Under the pieces are notes generated by a model, which did not search any database, was not told where the DNA came from, and saw nothing but the letters and a program-made list of their open reading frames with translations. A stretch of DNA of 64,000 nt from the NCBI GenBank assembly GCA_020226215.1, contig CM035236.1, forward strand, positions 59,873,809 through 59,937,808, written 5' to 3'. Source of the stretch: Sindora glabra. Lineage: Eukaryota > Streptophyta > Magnoliopsida > Fabales > Fabaceae. Below are positions 11,932 through 25,090 of this stretch, piece by piece (position 1 is the first letter of the stretch; each line of letters begins with the position of its first letter). A program made the translations under genes and the position numbers.

Positions 11932-14680
11932 TGTAATATCCTAAATTATTTTTTTTTAATTTCAATATTTGTGATTATCTACTTTTATTTAATATTTATT
12001 TGGTAAAATTTTAATTTTTAAATTTCTTTTCTTCTAAAGGATTTTGGAATATTAAAACAATATTAATGATAATGTTTGAAATATATTTATTTTATGGCAA
12101 TTATTAATTCAAGATTAGATTAAAATAATTTTACAAAAAATTTCCTATAAGTTGAGAACAATTATAGCATTTCTGAATGCAAGGAATTATAGAATAATTT
12201 ATTTATATTTAATAAATTATTTTTGGAGGTTGTAGAAAATTTGAATAATTATTTTAGAATATTCAAAATATATTTTATATTAAGAGAAGATAAAAATAAT
12301 TAATTAGAGATTTCTAATAAAAATTAGTCTATTTAAAGTGGGGTTTTAAAATACATAAATGGGTAGGATGATCTTGAATTTAAAATGTAAGGCCGAGATT
12401 TAACTGGAGAATTGAGTTTACATTAGGGCGAGAAGTATGGCAAAAAAATTCACGACTCCATTTTATTACTTTTTTTAACAATTTAGGATAGCTTTTTTTA
12501 TGATTTTCATGCATTTCTCTTTATATTTTTCTTCCTTCGACTGCTGTCCCCACTTAGTATGTCGATATACTCCCTCTCCCTATTTCTATTTTTTTGGTTC
12601 CCCTCTCTCCTTTCTTTCTTTTCTTTTATTTTGCTACAAAACCCATTTTTTATATATTTTTTTAGATATCTCTCTTTCCACACACACCACCATTTAGCTT
12701 TCTCTATGACAAATTTATGCACGGTTCAAGGAAACTTATTTTATGCATATTTTAAGTATATGATTTTTATATTGTAAAATATCTAACAAGGTTAGAATTA
12801 TTTTAGAATGTTGTAAAATGTTTTCAACGGTAATTGTATATTTTAGAAAAACCCATTTTTACAAGTATTTTAGATATATGATGATATATAAGAAATATAC
12901 AATTTTTATGTTATAAAATACTACAATGTTATGAATATGGCAATTTAACAATAAGAGGATTCATTATTTCAATTGTTTCATGTTCAAATCCAAAATTTTC
13001 ATTTTATCATCATATTTGGATAAATGACATAAAATTAATAAAGTGATAAAGTGAGACTTTAGAATACTAATTTATATGCTTAGAATACTATTATATCATA
13101 AAAGTTAATATTTGGCATTCTAAGTTAATCTAATTAAATCCTTTAAATATGGTGTTCAATTATATAAGCCTACATTGATCTTGTAAGTTAATTTGAAAAA
13201 TGTAAAGAAAGCTAAAATCTAAGAGGAATAAGTGATATATTTAGATTATTAGTTAATATTGGGAAATATAAGAAGCAAGTATTAAGCATTATTATATTAT
13301 GATTTCAAGAAGGAAAGTTGATGAATTATAATTACAACTTATATTATAGTTTGGATCACGAAGTTATGATGTTTAGAAATATTATAAGTAATGATTTGCT
13401 ATTAAAATTTAATATTATAATTTTTAATTAGGAAAAAGAGAAAAAGGTGGAATGAATTATTTTGAATTTCTATAAGGGATACACACCATCAGGTGAGTAT
13501 ATATCTCACCATAGATTTTTATCTTAATAAAAGATTATTTAAACATTATAAATTGTATTTTCTTATTAATAGTTTAAAATTTATATTCTTGCATAAATTC
13601 AATTTTATGGTATAAGTACAAGTGGCTCCTCGAGGAAATAGTAATTTATTAGAGTGCGTAGTGAAAGTGTAGTAGTGGTGATAACTATTTATAGATTGTG
13701 ATTGAATTTAATGATTTATATAATAATATGTATAATTTTATGTGCTTGATACTCTCTGGTGATGAATTAGGGACTTTGCATTGAAATTTTATAAACAATT
13801 GCAATGTGAGAGTTAAGCTCTTCTATATATGTTTTCTACAAATTCTGCCATGTATGGCATGGAAAATTATGAATTATGTTAGAGTGATGACATTGGAAAC
13901 TGTGAATGAAGATGGAGTTATGATGTGAAAGACAAATGGTAAACTCCCAGGAAATAGTTAAAAATAATATAAGATTAATCTAAGAGTTAGATGGAAAATT
14001 TCTGACAAACTATATGAGAATGATATAAGAATAATTAACAAATTAAAAAGATGAATACATGGACAATTATTATAAATGATTACGAGATGTGATGTAATAT
14101 TAAAACTTTGCTTGTGATTGGATCTCATTGTTTGACATTATTGTAAAGACTTGATGTAATTACGATGATTTGTTTGTATATAAGCCTTAATGGTTGTTTA
14201 TGAGTGTGATGCTTACTTGGAATGGGTAGTATATGTTATTGAATTTTAACTGAAAGTTAAGACTTCTATGATTGTGTTATGAGAAATAGAGTTTAAGTCA
14301 TATGCCAATGAACTTCCATTTTAGGGCATAGTTGCACATATTTTAGAGATTTAGAAAATGGGTTTGCTAACATTTTCTAATTTAATATTTGATAAATATG
14401 TAATTATTATATTTAAAAGTGATCATCTATAGAATAGTGGTAGATATGTGCTCACTAAATTCTTGTTACTCACTCTATATTACTTTTAATGTTTTGTGGT
14501 TAGAGTGAATGTATTCAAGACTTGTTATATTCATGGAGTATCAAGACCGCCTTGCTAAGAGATTTGATAATTAGGATTAGAAGAAGCATTCAAATAGTGA
14601 TTTATTAAATTATATGATATGTTGAATTGATTGTATATGTGTAAGTTTGAAACTATGTGTATGTTTGATGCTATCATATC

Positions 14681-14754
<74 letters not shown>

Positions 14755-14940
14755 TGTTGTATTTTAGGGCACGTGACCCTTAAAAAGTGTCCAAAATAAG
14801 GCAGATTTTATTCATTTTTTCATAAAAATTTTAAAATAAATTCATGTCCCCTAGAAATTTGGAAACTATTGTTGGATAGAAAGAGTGAAGAGTGTTAAGG
14901 CATATGAAAATCAGTATTAAGATTCATGTTGGTCATGCTT
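11932..14940 (+). mobile_element. Solo LTR of the second family (copy 2)
   Basis: It starts TGTAATATCC and ends near GGTCATGCT. It matches the LTR at 3408-8161 at its start (11932-12110), in the pyrimidine-rich block at 12490-12700, around 13490-13520 (GTGAGTATATATCTCACCAT in both), and at 14510-14930. Possible target duplication is TTAAG (11927-11931) against TTAGA, which is weak, so the right boundary is approximate to within a few bases. No coding domain is present. It is shorter than copy 1, mostly through internal deletions. Confidence 0.65.
14684..14752. repeat. (TA)n microsatellite, about 69 bp
   Basis: A pure TA run near the 3' end of the solo LTR at 11932-14940, in a different place from the TA run of the sister copy at 6026. 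Confidence 0.95.
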
Positions 14941-14971
14941 AGAAATTATTCATGGCTTTAAGGAAATCAAA

Positions 14972-15003
14972 TTGCTAAGTTGGAAAAATAATAAACTTAG
15001 CAA
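14972..15003. repeat. Perfect 10-bp inverted repeat
   Basis: TTGCTAAGTT (14972-14981) and AACTTAGCAA (14994-15003) can pair around a 12-base loop. There is no T-run typical of a bacterial terminator and the context is plant repeat DNA. It may be the end of a small MITE, but no flanking duplication was found. Confidence 0.4.
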
Positions 15004-15479
15004 CATTTGTATGGAAGTAGTATTGAGTTTTCAATACTAATGTAGCAAGGGGAGTTTTTTTCACATGAAGATTGCAATCAAGGTTTAATGAATAATTATT
15101 TTTTCGAAAAACTTTATTTTATTTTATCAATTATTTGAAGAATATCTCAAGATCTAGTGATCTTTTAAAACTCCTAGCAACTATTTAAAATATTTCTAAA
15201 GAATTTCTACTTTCATTTTTGAATTCATAATTTAAAAAGTTTTTTTTCCTTTCCCTTTTAATTATTTCTTAAGAATAAATAATTATTTGAAATTAGTTAG
15301 TGTTCTATATGATGTAGCGTATTACTAGCCTTTAAAACCTTTATCATATAAAAAAACATAACTAACATATTGAAAATGTTTAAATTTGATTTATTATTAG
15401 TATAAATAAGTTTTACATTGTTATTTGCTTATGTATATCATTGAAAAAATTGTTAAAATTTTGTTACTATTTGTAAGAA

Positions 15480-16160
15480 CTTTTATGACTTGTTTGATAA
15501 AATGAAATGAATTGAGGAAAGAAATGAAATGGAATAATGGAATGTGAATGAGAATGAAATAAATTGGAATGATCATTCCATCATTTTGTTTAGAATGGTT
15601 AGGAATAGAATGTTCATTTTATTGCATTTTTATTTTATGAATAACGAAACAATGTAGAAATAGAATGGAAAAAATAGTTAATGACAATAATGTCTTTTTA
15701 AAAAAATATTAAATATTTATACAATTTAATATCTTAATTTAAATATTTTATTACATAATACAATATAATGAAAACATATTTATATGATGAATAATAAAAA
15801 ATTACATATTTCAAATTCTATTATGAAATTTCTAATTAAAATTTTCTTGTAATAAGATTGTAAAAAATCCATTAACTTTTGTTTTATCATGAATTTTGTA
15901 TAATATATAGTAATTATTCTATAATAAGACAAATATATATGATTTCAAATTTTTTAAAAGTATAATTACTAAAATATTTTTATAATAAAAGTAATAAAAA
16001 GTAACATTATTTTATTATTTATTAATATGAAGATAATTTTGGAATATATAAACAATGTAAGGAAAAAGGATGTATAAATTTCATTTCATAAACAATGGAT
16101 TGACCATTCTATTGAATGGATGATGGAATTTGATGGAATGATCATTTCCTAATGCTTTGA
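15480..16160. mobile_element. Possible MITE rich in GGAAT/ATTCC palindromes
   Basis: The left part (15500-15620) and right part (16080-16155) are rough inverted copies: both hold GGAATGATCATTCC-like palindromes followed by CATCA, and runs of GAATG or CATTC. The middle is AT-rich with no coding. This is the usual look of a small inverted-repeat element, but I could not fix the ends or a target duplication. Confidence 0.4.
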
Positions 16161-16993
16161 TTTACCATTGTGTCCTTCTTATCACTTTTTATTCCTTGAA
16201 TGCCCTAAAATTTTGATTCTAATTTCAAACTTTCCAACTTTATGTTTGTATGAAATTTTTATTTTTTTTCATCGACCATCTCAACCTTACCAATTGGTCT
16301 AGCTTTTAATTTGTCCCCTAACTAACATTAGCACCCTAAGGTAAGGTCAGTTGAGTGGAAAACCTAATTATTTTTTCCTCCTTGGATAATAAGATTAGTT
16401 AGAAGTTAACAAAACTAACTCCACTAATAAGGTTGGTGTAACCAAATGCTACTATATTTGACCTAATCAACTTTAGTGATTTCCCAATTAGAAGTAGTCC
16501 CTAAATATTAGATAAATCAGTTTTCTTTATTTTTTTCATAGTTAATAAAGATTGATATTCATCCTTAAAATGAGATGTCTATTGCTAGTCCTAATCCATT
16601 CTAATGGTAATATGCAAAAAAAATCCATTAAGGTTTACATTCAAGGATGATTTTACTCATAATGAGATGGACTTTAAGAAGTTGAGAGCACTTATCTATT
16701 AAAGTCATCAACTGGGAAAAGATGAGAACATTGGTGATATGACCTACTAAATGCTTGTCTTATTTAACCTTTTTTTGGTTCTTAAGGTTTCTCTTTATAA
16801 AGGATTATGATGTTTAATGCATGTTATCCATTCAATATATACACTTATGCTAATCTACAATGGACATACACATTGCTATAGTAACACATTGGTGGTTAAT
16901 CCTATGCCTATGCCCTTGGTCTACTAATTTAATAGTCACCGACTCATAACCTTTTATCTTGCTACATTCTAGAATTCTTGGATAATATTTGGG
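16161..16993. other. Unassigned AT-rich DNA
   Basis: Nothing recognisable; stops are frequent in all frames and no repeat could be identified by eye. Confidence 0.5.
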
Positions 16994-16998
16994 TCACA

Positions 16999-19936
16999 TG
17001 TCATGACTCGACTTTCAAATAACATGATAAAGTAAAAACACCTAATTAGTATTAATTTACTAGCCAAATGTTCTTACAAAGCTTTAAAACATTTTTTACT
17101 CTTTACTATTTAACCTTACTAAATATAGAAATAGGCATTTATAGAAAGTGGAATTATTATACATGCATTTGAAAGTTTAAAATTTAATTTACATACATAC
17201 AAAGATTTATATAAAAGTACTAAAGTTTTTTCAAAAACAAATATTTACATACAAAAGCTAGAAGTAGAAAGACTCCGAATTTGACCTATTCTATTTCTAT
17301 TTAGGATTTTCCTTAAGGTCAGATTGAATAGGTAAGGAAGAAGGAGGATTTAGCATGTTAATAGAACTAGAACTACTAATTATATCCTTCTCTAAATAGT
17401 TGGGTAAAATAAGATTAATAACAAGAGGATTTAACTCAAAATTTAGCTTTCTAGGTCCTATAGAATAATCAATGCAAGGCCCTAATATTGTTATTTGGAT
17501 TCTATACTGGAATATAAACTATAAGGTTTCCTAAGGTGTCAAGAAAGTTCTTATATAGATATTAGTTATTCTTCAATAATCCATATTTGGAATAAAAGAT
17601 TAAAAATAGAGTATAAGTATTAAAATACTTAATGATTGGCTACTTTCCTCCCTTTCTAAGGGGTTTTCACCATAATATACCATAGAAACATATATAATAA
17701 TGTAAAATAAATAAAAAAATTAATTTAACTTTATCGTATAAGTTATAACTTTTCTATAGAATGTTTATATAGATTACTTTATGGGATGGCAATCATTGGT
17801 ATATAGGTTTCTTCTTATATCTTTAGTCTAACCTTGTCTTTTTCCACCCTAATCATTAACCTACCAACCTTATTCTTCTAACCTTTATCACTTCTTTCCT
17901 TCTTTGTGAAGGATGAATAACTCCCCCATAAAAGAAATTCATTTAAGTACTATTATGAAGTTAGTCGTAACATCAATTACTCATTTTAAATTCATAGGGT
18001 ATGGTTAAAAATACAAACTATGCCATAAAATTTGGCCATTCTTATTCATATTCATAATTTATCTCATATGACATTATATCATGGTTGATACATAACTTTT
18101 TTTTATTCAAGACAATAATAAGAATTATCTCTTTTGCATAACTATTAATTATAATCTAAGCATCATCAATTATTTCTTATACCTTAATTCCTTACAACAT
18201 CACTCAATAAGAATAATCAAGCATGGAACTTACTATGTAACATGGAGTATTTTCACAGTTTGGTGCTTTCTTGGGCCCTTAAATTCATTCAAATTCTTAC
18301 CAAAATTTTATTTAATGTTTCTAATATATTAATGTACATCAAACAAAAATTTTTCAATATTTATTCAACCTTGGATATAGTACCAAATTATTGAAATTCA
18401 AATAAGATAACATAAGAGCAATCACAATGAAAGCCCCTTTCTAACATTCAAACCAAATCCAATTGCTATCAAAATTTTATGCAAGGTTATTAATATATTA
18501 ATAATCAAAGAATATTAATTACTTTAATCCTTCTCAATTGAATTATCCCATATGTTGCACCATACAACAGGATATAAAATCTAGAATTTTGTTTCAAGCT
18601 ATTATAAGTAAGCTCTATTTAATTGCACTTTTCATAACTCTAAACCTTTTTTAAAAATTCCCAAATTTTTCTATAACTATCCTAACATTATTTGTAACAT
18701 AATTACACTAAAAATTGAAATTTAAAATAATTTCTAACCTTAAATTCCAAATTGAAATAGAAATATACCATTAAACTTTTTTAGCAAAATCTTGTTTCTA
18801 CAATTTCCTATGGTTATTTCTTAGGAAAAAACTTAATGAACCATCTTCTACTCATTTTAACATTATAATACCTATATCATGTCCTTATATTAACATTTAT
18901 ACAATATCAAAATCAAACCATTCAGCATCATAACTTAATTTACATTACAATGGCAATTGTTATCAAATCCTTTCATCTTTCATGGAAAATTCAATAGAAT
19001 AAGGAGTAATTGCAACTTATTTCAACTTCTTCAGTCTCTAACTTTCCAAAACTTCTTGGAATAACAAAATAACAACCACAGTAAAATAAATCAAATTTTA
19101 GAAATTTTCAGGAGAAGATAATCATGAAAAGTTGAAGAAAATGAAGGAAAACCTAAGTTACCTTATTAGAATTTGATGTAACCTCTTGAAAAGCCTTTTA
19201 GGAATTGTTCAGAATTGAAAACTCTTCTAAGAGAAAACCTAGAAGAAAATGGTTTCAAGGCTGGGAGAAGTGAAGAAAGTGTGCAAAAAAATTCCAAAAC
19301 AGCTTTATATAAGCCTTAATTTCTAAAGCTTCCAACATAAGCTTTCTAATTTTATTTTTTATAAAAAAATTAGCCGAATAATATAGCACATGGGGCATGG
19401 TTTTTTTGCCATAAAATAAGAATATTTTTCTCACAAATCCATCAAAATTTGGCCAAATAAAATGCCTAAAAAAGCTTGCTAATAAATGCCCTTAATCTTT
19501 CACTTTTGACCAAATTACCTTAAAATTTTTTCATTAGATTGGGCTTTCTTTTAGGCCTGAATTTTTTTGTACTAAAAATCTTATTTGAGCTAAAAAAATG
19601 TTTGACCAAGTCATCCCTAATGAACCAAAATAATTTATTTCAATTTCAGGCTTAATCTTTAGATTTTTTAGGTTATCCAAACTGATTTTAGCTTGCTCCA
19701 GCTCCTAATTTTCTTTTAGGTCTTTGTATAATTTTCTTAAGCTTAGTGTCAAGCTTTTAATTATATTTTGACCCATACTTGTGCTTAATAAATTTACAAA
19801 AATTCTAGCTAGATAAACCTTTATACTACCTTTTTGGTTTAGCCAAACTTTACTAGATTATGCTACCAGGTTTTTGTTGAGGTGATTTTTATTCTAATTT
19901 CCATCTTAAATTTTCTTACCTTATTGAGGCATTATA
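16999..19936 (-). mobile_element. Solo LTR B, Tekay-like, with exact 5-bp target duplication
   Basis: It starts TGTCATGACT and ends GAGGCATTATA, where the expected terminal CA has become TA. Both sides carry TCACA (16994-16998 and 19937-19941). It is 2,938 bp long. In sense orientation (minus) it starts near TGTAAT and ends AGTCATGACA, like LTR C at 53424. It aligns with LTR A piece by piece. No gag or pol lies inside or next to it, so the two original LTRs have recombined into one. Confidence 0.85.
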
Positions 19937-19941
19937 TCACA

Positions 19942-21356
19942 CTATGATGATTATAACTTGCATATGTTCACGATTACATTTGCTTATGAGTACAATAATG
20001 CTTTGGTCTATTTACCTATTATATTATAATTATAAAAAAAAACTAGATATTTAGTCCTTTATCATTGACTACACTAATAAATAATAACTGTTATAGGCCT
20101 AAATTGCCTAAATTGCCATGCATGAGAAATTTTAGATAATTTATTGATTAAGGAAGATTCTAAATTACATGAGAGTGATGGTGCAACTATAAGCCTTTCT
20201 ACTGTAAGTCCTTTTAGAAATAACTTAGCCCAACCTTCATTATTTAGTACACTACTTGTTAATTTTGTCTCACCATTTAATAGTCACTCTTCTAAGATAA
20301 ATTGAGGCATAATTAGGAGATTCAAAGTTTTAGGATAAGTCATACTAGGGTATTGAAAGATTTCTAACAACTATATGTTTAGTTTCCATTCAAAACAAAA
20401 AAAAATAAGAAAGAACCTTGAAGTTATATTCTATCCTCTACTACCAAAGTTATAAAGCCAAAAAAATTTAACCACGGAAAACTTGCCATTGAATGCCTTA
20501 TAGAGAAGCTTAATAATATAGCAAGATAAGGATCATGGTGAAGAAACTATATCAAACATGAGAGACCATAATGTATAGTAGACCTCATATACATTTGTTT
20601 GCCACTCTGAAAAAATACCATGCAAATCTTGACTTCAAGTTTATTACCACCTTCTTGATGGAGTAATTAAGATAAACTACAAACACTGCTCCTAGGAAAA
20701 ATCATCTTGGCTCTATAAAACAAGTTTAATTACTTTATATCTTACAAGAAATCATTGAAGGAAAAATAGATGGCTATTAACTAGAAACTTAAAAATGGGA
20801 GCATTCTTGCATTTTGCTTCCTAGTTGGATGGTAGCCATATGCATCTTAAAGCTTAAAACAATTATATAGTGGTAATATAAGTTAGAAGCTATGTTTTAT
20901 CAGGTATTCTAAACTTTCAAGCCATGCATAGAAGCATTTGAGCTCTAAAAATGATTATTGCAGATGGATGATATGCAATCATATAGGAAATACAAACATA
21001 AATTATTGATTACATGCACTTAAGATGATGATAGGGCTATGATATCATTAGCATTCATAATCATCGAGGAAGAATCCAAGGTAGAGCTATAATGAAAGCT
21101 ATGAACCATCCATACTCAGTTTACAACCACACTATGTCATGTAATCTCAATTTGTATACTTTATTTATAATTAGAAAATATCACATAACAATCCCTTTTT
21201 TCTATATCTCTATTAATTGCAATGAACTTGATTGCCTTGGAAGTTGAAATACAAATATAAAGGAAAGGATTTGATAAGTAATCTATCTTATCAAACACTA
21301 GTCCATGTATTAGATATGAACTTATTGAGATTCCTTATAGATTCTTGCAAATTAGG
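19942..21356. other. Unassigned AT-rich DNA left of the CACTA element
   Basis: No gene, RNA or repeat recognised. Reading frames are short and contain no familiar motif. Confidence 0.5.
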
Positions 21357-21479
21357 TATCACTATTATAAAATTGCAATAAAACATTACATTATTAACAT
21401 CAATTAAAGTGAAAATAAATGAACATAATGACACAATGATATTTTTGAAAATACGATTAACTTCTCACATAAACTATAA

Positions 21480-21830
21480 TTAACAACCGATGTTGTAAAA
21501 CCATAATATCTTTTCTACTTCAATTATTAGTGAGCTAACATCTAATAGGAGCTTAAGAGTTGATACAGAAAATAGCTTTTAAAAAAATAACTTTCCATAT
21601 TAGTTATTTAAAAATTAATGTCAAACATGAAGGTGAATTGTTATATTTAAATACGTGCCAAATATTAGACCACAATTCCTATATATGGTTAATGTTGAAA
21701 TTTTAGCCTAAATGGTATTTTTTGTAATTATGCATAGAATATTAAACATTAGTTTTAATTATAGTTAACATGTAAATATATAGCCATCTATTGTTTATTA
21801 ATAACTAATATCAAAAGTGTTACCACTAAC
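21480..21830. repeat. Left subterminal repeats of the CACTA element
   Basis: Degenerate units such as TAATTAACAACCGATGTTG (near 21480) and TTTATTAATAACTAATATC (near 21793), mixed with inverted copies. Subterminal repeats of this kind are the usual transposase-binding region of CACTA elements. Confidence 0.55.
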
Positions 21831-22465
21831 ATGTATGTCATCTTTGTCTCTGAGAATAATAGATAAACTTATTTTGTACAATGATTTTTCTACATTTTTT
21901 TGGTGCTTTTCACTCAATTTTCTCTGGTATTTGTTTAGCAATTGTGTGATATCAATCTTTACCATTTTGAGCATTTATCTTATCTATCTAAGGAATTTTT
22001 CCTAATTTTTTAATACTTTATAAGTATTTTGTGGTCTTTTAGATTAAATAGGAAATGTTGTCATACATTATTGAAAAGCTTATATTTTTTTACTTTAAAA
22101 TTACTCTTCAATTGTTAATTATATAGTTTAGAAGTAGTTTTTAACATATAGACTTAATATATCCAAATATATGCCATTTTAGATTTGCATGTTTTTAAAA
22201 ATGTCATTTTGCTTGGTTGTTAAGATTTTAGAGTAACTTTCTATATTAGTGCAATTCTATTTCTTAGATGCTATGTTACAAATTTTCAATTTATTATAGA
22301 TGCAGTTTTGTTCAAGGTACAAGTCAAATATGATAAAATGATATGTAATTGTTCCTTGTTATTTAAGTTATCATATGTATATGCTTGAAAACTTGTTAGA
22401 TGTTGCTTAGCACATAAATTAAATATCTGTGTTATTTTTGTTAAAGCTTTTTATATAGAAATGAC

Positions 22466-23703
22466 ATGGATTTAGCTAGTTCTAATAAAGGTGGTTAGAA
22501 AAAAGAGGAAGTTAAAGGTCCTACACTTATGAAGGATATGATCCTCAAGCATGCCAAAAGGGAGTAATTTAAAGGTAGTCTTCAATGATAGAAGCCAAGC
22601 ATATGGGCTTGGTGTAACTAAGTTTAGCAACTACATTAGTTGCTTGGTACACACTAAGATACCCATTACTACTAGGAAATCACACTAATTATAACAAGAA
22701 ATCAATGATATCATGTAGGATGATATATTGGTAAAAAACCTTAATACTCATCTCCATTTCAATTTTTATATGTGCATAACAATCCTTTTGGATTACTAAT
22801 TATGTTTTTCACTCATTTATAGGTTACCTTCAATATGCCTAAGGAGTACAAAGAACATATCTTAATGGTGGTAGACAAAAGGTGGAAGGATTTTAAGCAC
22901 AAATTTGAGAAAGAGTATGCCAATCTTGTAAGGATGGAGGCAAGAGTTCTCTTTGAAAAATATTACTAGATAGACACCCAAATGTGCTAGAAGTTTATGA
23001 AGATATGCCATTTTAATGAGTTCTAAGTAACTATGGATATCTCAATACTGTTATCTTTCTTCCACTATTGATAATAAGGAACATTTTCTCATCACTTATT
23101 TTATTTTTTTTTATCAATAGGCCTTAAGTGCAAAGAATAAGGTGAACTAATCCATAAATGTCTACAAGTATAGGTTATCTTGGCATGAGTACAGGAAGCT
23201 TAAGGAGGAGCTCATCAAGAAAAAGATTCAAGATGTTAAGAAGGCTAGTGATTAAGCATCTACCTTATTGCGCTTATACAATTACATGAATTGTGGGTGA
23301 GAGGTAAAGTTAATAAGAAGAGTGAGTTCAAAATAAAGCAGAGTCAATAGGTTATCTAATGAATGGTAAGTAATGCTATTATTTTATTTATCAAATACAA
23401 GTTATTTAGTTACTAACATATGACTAATCATGTTTAATTATATTATGTCAAGATGAGCTTACACAACAAACCATGTAAAGAAAGTTTCAATTAGAAAGGA
23501 GGATGGACATTTTAACTACTACCCTAGGAACTCAAGAACATCTCAAATGTGTGAAAGGTATTAGAGGACCAATAGACCTTAAAACCTACTTCAAAAAAGG
23601 TTCAAAACATCCTTATAGTAAAGAATTATTTAATAGAGATATTATAGAGCTCAAAGTTAAGATAAAGGAGAATTTTAAAAGAGACATTATGTAGGATATG
23701 ATG
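22466..23703 (+). pseudogene. Ptta/En/Spm-type plant transposase gene remnant, four exons
   Basis: Exon 1 (22466-22730) shows K-G-P-T-L-M-K-D-M and V-V-F-N-D-R-S-Q-A-Y-G, then L-V-H-T-K-I-P-I-T-T, the classic start of the Transposase_24 (Ptta/En/Spm) domain. An intron with GT/AG ends follows (22731-22822). Exon 2 holds F-N-M-P-K-E-Y-K-E-H-I-L and K-R-W-K-D-F-K-H-K. A second GT/AG intron is 23027-23120. Exon 3 (to about 23364) has L-W-V-R-G-K-V-N-K-K-S-E-F. Exon 4 (23503-23694) has L-G-T-x-E-H-x-x-x-V-x-G-I-x-G and a T-Y-F motif. Several stops and at least two frameshifts break it. In living elements this domain is thought to help in transposition. Splice sites are inferred from motif continuity. 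Confidence 0.75.
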
Positions 23704-24446
23704 GTTATGCTTTGGTAGGAAGGCAGGACAATAGCCATCACTCAAGAAAGGAAGAAGAGGTTTAGATAGTGACCTTTATCCTACAATTGGGTAATTGCTA
23801 CCCCACTAATCCTGACTCATTTGCCCAATTACCATATTTAAATTCTTGTCACCCTACTAGTTATTACTAAGTATTTTTTTAATAATGTTATAGTTTTATA
23901 TTAGTGTTGATTAATTAGCTTATTTGTCATTGTAGAGTGGACATATATGTATACATATGATTAAGGTAGGTGAAAATAAGCATAGTTTTCCTAAACCATG
24001 TGCTCCACACCATTACATTGCTAGAGGACTAGTGCAAGGTCATGGTAAATATTGTCAAGGATGACATAACCAAGGTGCCATTATTGACAAATGATGTGAC
24101 CATGGTGGCCTAAATGGTTAGCGTCTACCTACTTTGTCCATAGGCATTAATTTTATTCTCTATAAAGGTAAGGTTTTCCATTGCTTCAAGTTTATTATTT
24201 AAGATTAAATAAAATATTACTAATGTCTTTTATTCTCATTTTTTTACAATCCATTTTAGGTATTTTTATGGAAAGAAATTAATAAGAGGTTGTTAGAAAA
24301 GGACAAGGATAAGGATGATAAGTCTAAAAAAAATTAAAGAATTTAACTGCCCATCCTCATTAAAAAATAGAAGTTAGAAAATCTTGGGAGGAGCTCTTAT
24401 CTATTGCACATATGATATCAAATGATGGTCTTATTTTGTTATATAT
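23704..24446 (+). other. Downstream part of the CACTA gene region, mostly non-coding, with one open segment
   Basis: From 24379 a reading frame (K-S-W-E-E-L-L-S-I-A-H-M) runs open up to the retrotransposon at 24447. Joined across the insertion it stays open from 34901 for about 45 more codons. It may be an exon of the CACTA gene, but I recognise no domain in it. The rest (23704-24378) shows no clear coding. Confidence 0.45.
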
Positions 24447-24651
24447 TGATAAATGCACAAATGCACCTAAATTCTATGTGTTTCATCACTTATTTACTTA
24501 GTATTTTGTGCAAATTGATTGAAAAGGATACTTAGATGCTCTATATTTTGTTTTCAAGTCTTGAAATGACACATATGAGCATTAGAAAAGGATCCGGAAG
24601 CAAAACCATTCAAATTGTGAAGAATCGAAGCAAATTTGTTCACTTGACAAA

Positions 24652-25017
24652 GAACACGGGGTATGGGAACCCCGTATTTAGGGCCGTGTTTCCTTCTGGA
24701 TTGCTTCGAGGCTTCACTGGACTGCTCAGAGAAGAACACGGGGGTAAACACGGGCCGTGTCATTCCCCGTGTATCATACTACCCTTCAGTTCTGAGGAAA
24801 ACACAGGGAGTGTCACACCCCGTGTAACATGCTGATCAGCCTTCGTTGAAGAACACGGGGTACAACATGGGCCGTGTCATACCCTGTGTACATTACTACT
24901 TGACACTTCGAAAAAGAACACGGGGGCGTGTTCGCACAACGTGTATCGTGCTGCTCAACTTTCGCTGAGAAACACGAGGTACAACACGGGACGTGTTGGA
25001 CCCCGTGTACATCACCA
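24652..25017. repeat. Array of six GC-rich palindromic units (ACACGGGG/CCCCGTGT), left LTR
   Basis: Units begin near 24652, 24734, 24796, 24848, 24913 and 24968. The fullest form reads ACACGGGGTAC, then an inner ACACGGGCCGTGT, then ACCCCGTGTAC, so an inner palindrome sits inside an outer one. Spacers of about 15-35 bp are unrelated in sequence. The units are much richer in G+C than the surrounding DNA. They sit just upstream of the TATA-like box at 25019. Confidence 0.85.
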
Positions 25018-25018
25018 A

Positions 25019-25024
25019 TATAAG
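25019..25024 (+). promoter_or_regulatory. Putative TATA box of the left LTR
   Basis: TATAAG in the context CACCAATATAAGTTTTG, directly after the last hairpin unit; the same sequence occurs at 33995-34000 in the right LTR. Transcription would start some 25-35 bp downstream, near the purine-rich GAGAGGAGGAGAAG stretch. Position and sequence only; not tested. Confidence 0.5.
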
Positions 25025-25090
25025 TTTTGTGCGAAATTTTGAAAAGAGAGGAGGAGAAGAGGAGAAACTGAGAATTAACAAGGAGAGCTG

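Noticed and set aside
14972..15003. Hairpin as a transcription terminator
   Set aside because: Not a bacterial genome; no transcript unit upstream.
24536..24835. Open frame of 99 codons, also at 33513-33812 and on the opposite strand
   Set aside because: It runs through the hairpin array in the LTRs; frames are open there only because of the GC-rich repeat, and no protein family is recognised.
24652..25017. CRISPR-like array
   Set aside because: Units vary in length, spacers are irregular, the units are palindromic, and the context is an LTR of a plant retrotransposon.
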